From Phycisphaerales bacterium (GTDB lineage: Bacteria > Planctomycetota > Phycisphaerae > Sedimentisphaerales > Anaerohalosphaeraceae): DNA of 33,170 nt. The notes under the pieces were generated by a model, which worked only from the letters and a program-made list of their open reading frames with translations, did not search any database and was not told the DNA's origin. Below, one piece after another: positions 30,791-33,170 of this stretch. The stretch's first letter is position 1, and the number at the start of each line of letters is the position of its first letter. The stretch is from positions 1 to 33,170 of the forward strand of contig DRGS01000097.1 of the NCBI GenBank assembly GCA_011053245.1. The letters run 5' to 3'. A program made the translations under genes and the position numbers.

Positions 30791-33170
30791 TTAGCCGCCA
30801 AGAGCGCTTAAGTGCATCATAAGCATCGCGGTAACGATCGCGTTGTCACCGCTGTCATAATTATCCAGTGCTACTGCCACGGCATCTTCCATGCTCCAGC
30901 CCATTTCTGTGGTCAAAACATCAACGTAATCCGCAAAGGCGTCCAGCATATCTACTGCCGACGCGTAATTGGTCCCGTCGCCTACATGAAGCGAAAGAGC
31001 CTGACTTATAGCCGCGAATTGCTCCGGAGAAGGTGGTGCCGAGGTATTTACAAATTCGTTGATGACCCCTGTAAGAGCGGCAAATCCCGTCCCTTCTGGA
31101 TCCTTCAACATTTCGGCGGCTTGTTTGAGCTTGGCTATCATGACATATTGCTGAATCTCTGTACTATCGGTAAACGCAGCGGCAAATCGAGCCCGAAGCT
31201 CACCTTCGGTTATACCGAGTTCATCCGCAAGCCATACAAGCATTCCTGACAACTGATTTGATATCTGGGTCGGCGTAACGGTATTTAACGTAAGAAACGC
31301 CGGTATTGGAGCAGCTCCACTTGTCGATTCGTCATAGAGTTCCCACGCACCTTCGATGCCGTTTTCTTCGATACCTCCACGAAGCATGTATGTTCCGCCA
31401 ATATTAGCTTCGACAGCTTCGGTATCGTCGGCGGAAGGAAGCGTTCCGTCATCAATAGCTTCCTGCAAACGCAGCGTTTCACGCGAAACAACTTCAAGCC
31501 GATCCGTCGTAACACCCGCGAATAGGTCAGTTGAGATTATATCAGTCAATGCATCCATAAGTACCGTGCCTTCAGAGTCTATCCAGGCACCCGATTCAAG
31601 TTTGATAAATCCGTTACTCTTAAGATAAAGTGCGACATCGATCTCTTCGCCAGAATGTTCACCGCTGTCACGCAACTTGAACGTAGCACGATCATCGACT
31701 ACACTGCTGTCATAAGTGCCATTGGCTGTAAGTCTCGCACCCGACCCAAGAGTCAGATCCCCGTCGCTGACGATCGCGATAGCAACATTGTTGTCACCGG
31801 CATTACCGGAAGAGCCTTCTATATCAACATTAAGCGAATCGCTGTCGTCTGTATATATCCGTCCGTTTTCTGCTGTCAACGATACGCTGCCGTTACTTGC
31901 TGTTACGTTGCCATTGACTACAAGATCGCCCGTTCCGGATTCAACAGTGATATTGCCATCTGTTGTCGAACTCAATGCATTTGTAGTTATATTTCCAGTA
32001 CCCTCCAGAGTTACGTCGCCCTGAGCAGTAGCAGTGACAGAAAGCCACTTATCGGCACCGTTGGCTGTGTCATTTGCCGTTACCGAACCGCCACTGTCCA
32101 ATGTCAGGTCCGTGGTCCCCTGATTATTGAAGCTAAACTCAGCAAGATCGATAGAATCGCCTTGCGTCAAATTCAAAGAGCTACCTGTAACCTCGATTGT
32201 TCCACCTGTAATTGAGCCGTTAGTAGCCTCAAGTGTCAGTGACTCGCTGCCCGACAATGTCATAGCCGAAGCAAGTATTATATTGTCACCAGCCGTCAGA
32301 GATATATTGGCGGCAGCCGTTGTGTCATTGTCGATTTGCAAACTTGCCACTGCACTAACATCTCCGTTGAGAGCTATACCGTTGTCACCGGCAAGTACAA
32401 GATCACCTGTTCCTGTCTTATCAATGCTGCCATTGGCTGTCAGCACATTACCTGCGCTGAACGTCTGAGTTGCTCCGCCATTTGCTATGGTATTGCCATT
32501 GATGTCAATGCTGCCATCTGCCAGAACATTATTGCCAGCAACTAAAGTTCCGGTGATTATCAGGTCACCCGTCCCGACATTGGCACCTCCGTCAAGTCTG
32601 ACCCCGGCACCCGTAAGATCCAGCCCGCCATCATTGCTCTTGGTAACGGTGTCCTTTGCTTCAAGTGTGGCATTGGCGCTAAAGATCTGAGTTGCTCCGC
32701 CGTCGGCATCAACCGTGCCGCCAAAATAGATCGCCCCGCCATCAGCCGTAACATCGCCGGCGACAGTTGCATTGCCATTGATAGTTACGCTTCCTGTTGC
32801 CTGAAGATTGCCGTCGGCATTATCCAAATCGCCATTGATTATTAAGTTTCCATTATTAGCAGTGACATTGTCATTGAGATCGATGTAATAATCAGAGGAA
32901 ATATCAATGTCACCTGAGGTAGTTTCGAGTATACCATAGGCTGTAATATAGCCGGCATCTTCATTTTCAGAATCAGCGGCAATAGTTATGTTTCCGCCAG
33001 CAGTAACATCGTCGCCGAGATATATGTAGTAGTCAGAGGAAATATCAACGTCGCCAGAAACAGCTTCGAGTGCATAGTATGCATCAATTTCGCCCACATC
33101 TCCAGCAGCGGAATCAGCGGTAATTGTCAGATTTGTACCGGCTTTGACAGTATCATCGAGATAGATGTAA
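30791..33170 (-). CDS. Large repetitive exoprotein (filamentous hemagglutinin-like), 5' end beyond window
   Basis: The frame is open to the right edge, giving about 792 residues of the C-terminal part. The bulk is Asn/Gly/Thr/Asp-rich, short-period sequence (GDLVLAGDNGIALNGDVSA, GSVTINGNATVAGDVTADGG), typical of right-handed beta-helix adhesins secreted by two-partner or similar routes. At the right edge a unit of about 54 residues recurs (DDVTAGGNITIAADSE and SGDIDISSDYYIDL). The last 190 residues are different: a helical, Ala/Glu/Met-rich domain (GMLVWLADELGITEGELRAR, MIAKLKQAAEMLKDP) ending in LSALGG. No pilus or transporter gene is visible in the window. The GTG at 33097 is an internal codon, not the start. 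Confidence 0.8.
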   Translation of the reverse strand, partial: YIYLDDTVKAGTNLTITADSAAGDVGEIDAYYALEAVSGDVDISSDYYIYLGDDVTAGGNITIAADSENEDAGYITAYGILETTSGDIDISSDYYIDLNDNVTANNGNLIINGDLDNADGNLQATGSVTINGNATVAGDVTADGGAIYFGGTVDADGGATQIFSANATLEAKDTVTKSNDGGLDLTGAGVRLDGGANVGTGDLIITGTLVAGNNVLADGSIDINGNTIANGGATQTFSAGNVLTANGSIDKTGTGDLVLAGDNGIALNGDVSAVASLQIDNDTTAAANISLTAGDNIILASAMTLSGSESLTLEATNGSITGGTIEVTGSSLNLTQGDSIDLAEFSFNNQGTTDLTLDSGGSVTANDTANGADKWLSVTATAQGDVTLEGTGNITTNALSSTTDGNITVESGTGDLVVNGNVTASNGSVSLTAENGRIYTDDSDSLNVDIEGSSGNAGDNNVAIAIVSDGDLTLGSGARLTANGTYDSSVVDDRATFKLRDSGEHSGEEIDVALYLKSNGFIKLESGAWIDSEGTVLMDALTDIISTDLFAGVTTDRLEVVSRETLRLQEAIDDGTLPSADDTEAVEANIGGTYMLRGGIEENGIEGAWELYDESTSGAAPIPAFLTLNTVTPTQISNQLSGMLVWLADELGITEGELRARFAAAFTDSTEIQQYVMIAKLKQAAEMLKDPEGTGFAALTGVINEFVNTSAPPSPEQFAAISQALSLHVGDGTNYASAVDMLDAFADYVDVLTTEMGWSMEDAVAVALDNYDSGDNAIVTAMLMMHLSALGG

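Noticed and set aside
31655..32215. Plus-strand frames of up to 186 codons opposite the exoprotein
   Set aside because: They are shadows of the repetitive Gly/Asn/Thr codons and are not independent genes.

Overview
This 33 kb window looks like chromosomal DNA from an uncultured or poorly characterised bacterium. The gene set points to a Gram-negative-type envelope: a lipoprotein MltA lytic transglycosylase, a DsbD-like reductase, a CtpA-like protease and a very large hemagglutinin-like exoprotein. My best guess is the Planctomycetota (Phycisphaerae/Sedimentisphaerales), based on the mix of Rnf/ApbE, a GH130 phosphorylase-type enzyme, a stand-alone TIGR03960 radical SAM protein, a TMTC-like TPR membrane protein and A/T-rich dispersed intergenic repeats. 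That placement is inference; there is no rRNA or other decisive marker. I see no tRNA, rRNA or CRISPR array.

Layout. 1-1706: the 3' part of rnfB meets apbE tail to tail; the first 130 bases are a near-perfect foldback that is probably an assembly artefact. 1.8-7.3 kb: radical SAM protein, LOG-family nucleotide hydrolase, endonuclease III and a DsbD-like membrane thiol reductase, separated by an A/T-rich repeat tract at 5.1-5.5 kb. 7.6-9.8 kb: a PilZ (c-di-GMP) protein and a DUF401 permease, each with a good sigma70-like promoter. 9.8-14.1 kb: an RlmL-like RNA methyltransferase, a TMTC-like membrane/TPR protein, a broken second copy of the 5' end of the methyltransferase gene and an unknown gene. 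14.1-15.6 kb: parB and, upstream of it, two perfect parS sites but no parA. 15.6-17.8 kb: GH130 enzyme and DNA polymerase IV. 17.9-20.4 kb: an A/T-rich accessory stretch with dispersed repeats and two orphan genes, one probably DNA-binding and one carrying an IF2_N-like domain.

20.4-25.0 kb: a beta-CASP RNase-like protein, MltA, a family 2 glycosyltransferase and a tRNA-dihydrouridine synthase. 25.0-25.9 kb: a RAYT (REP-associated tyrosine transposase) gene inside an unusual nest of inverted and direct REP-like hairpins; another copy of the hairpin lies at 27.26 kb, behind an exported unknown protein. 27.3-33.2 kb: an S41 protease, an exported kinesin-light-chain-type TPR protein, a bidirectional terminator and the C-terminal 790 or so residues of a repetitive exoprotein that runs off the right edge.

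The observations I rate highest are the architecture of the RAYT element, the recurrent promoter geometry that predicts leaderless mRNAs, the duplicated methyltransferase 5' end flanking a probably acquired gene, the orphan parB/parS locus, and the palindrome-controlled orphan gene pair at 18.7-20.0 kb.
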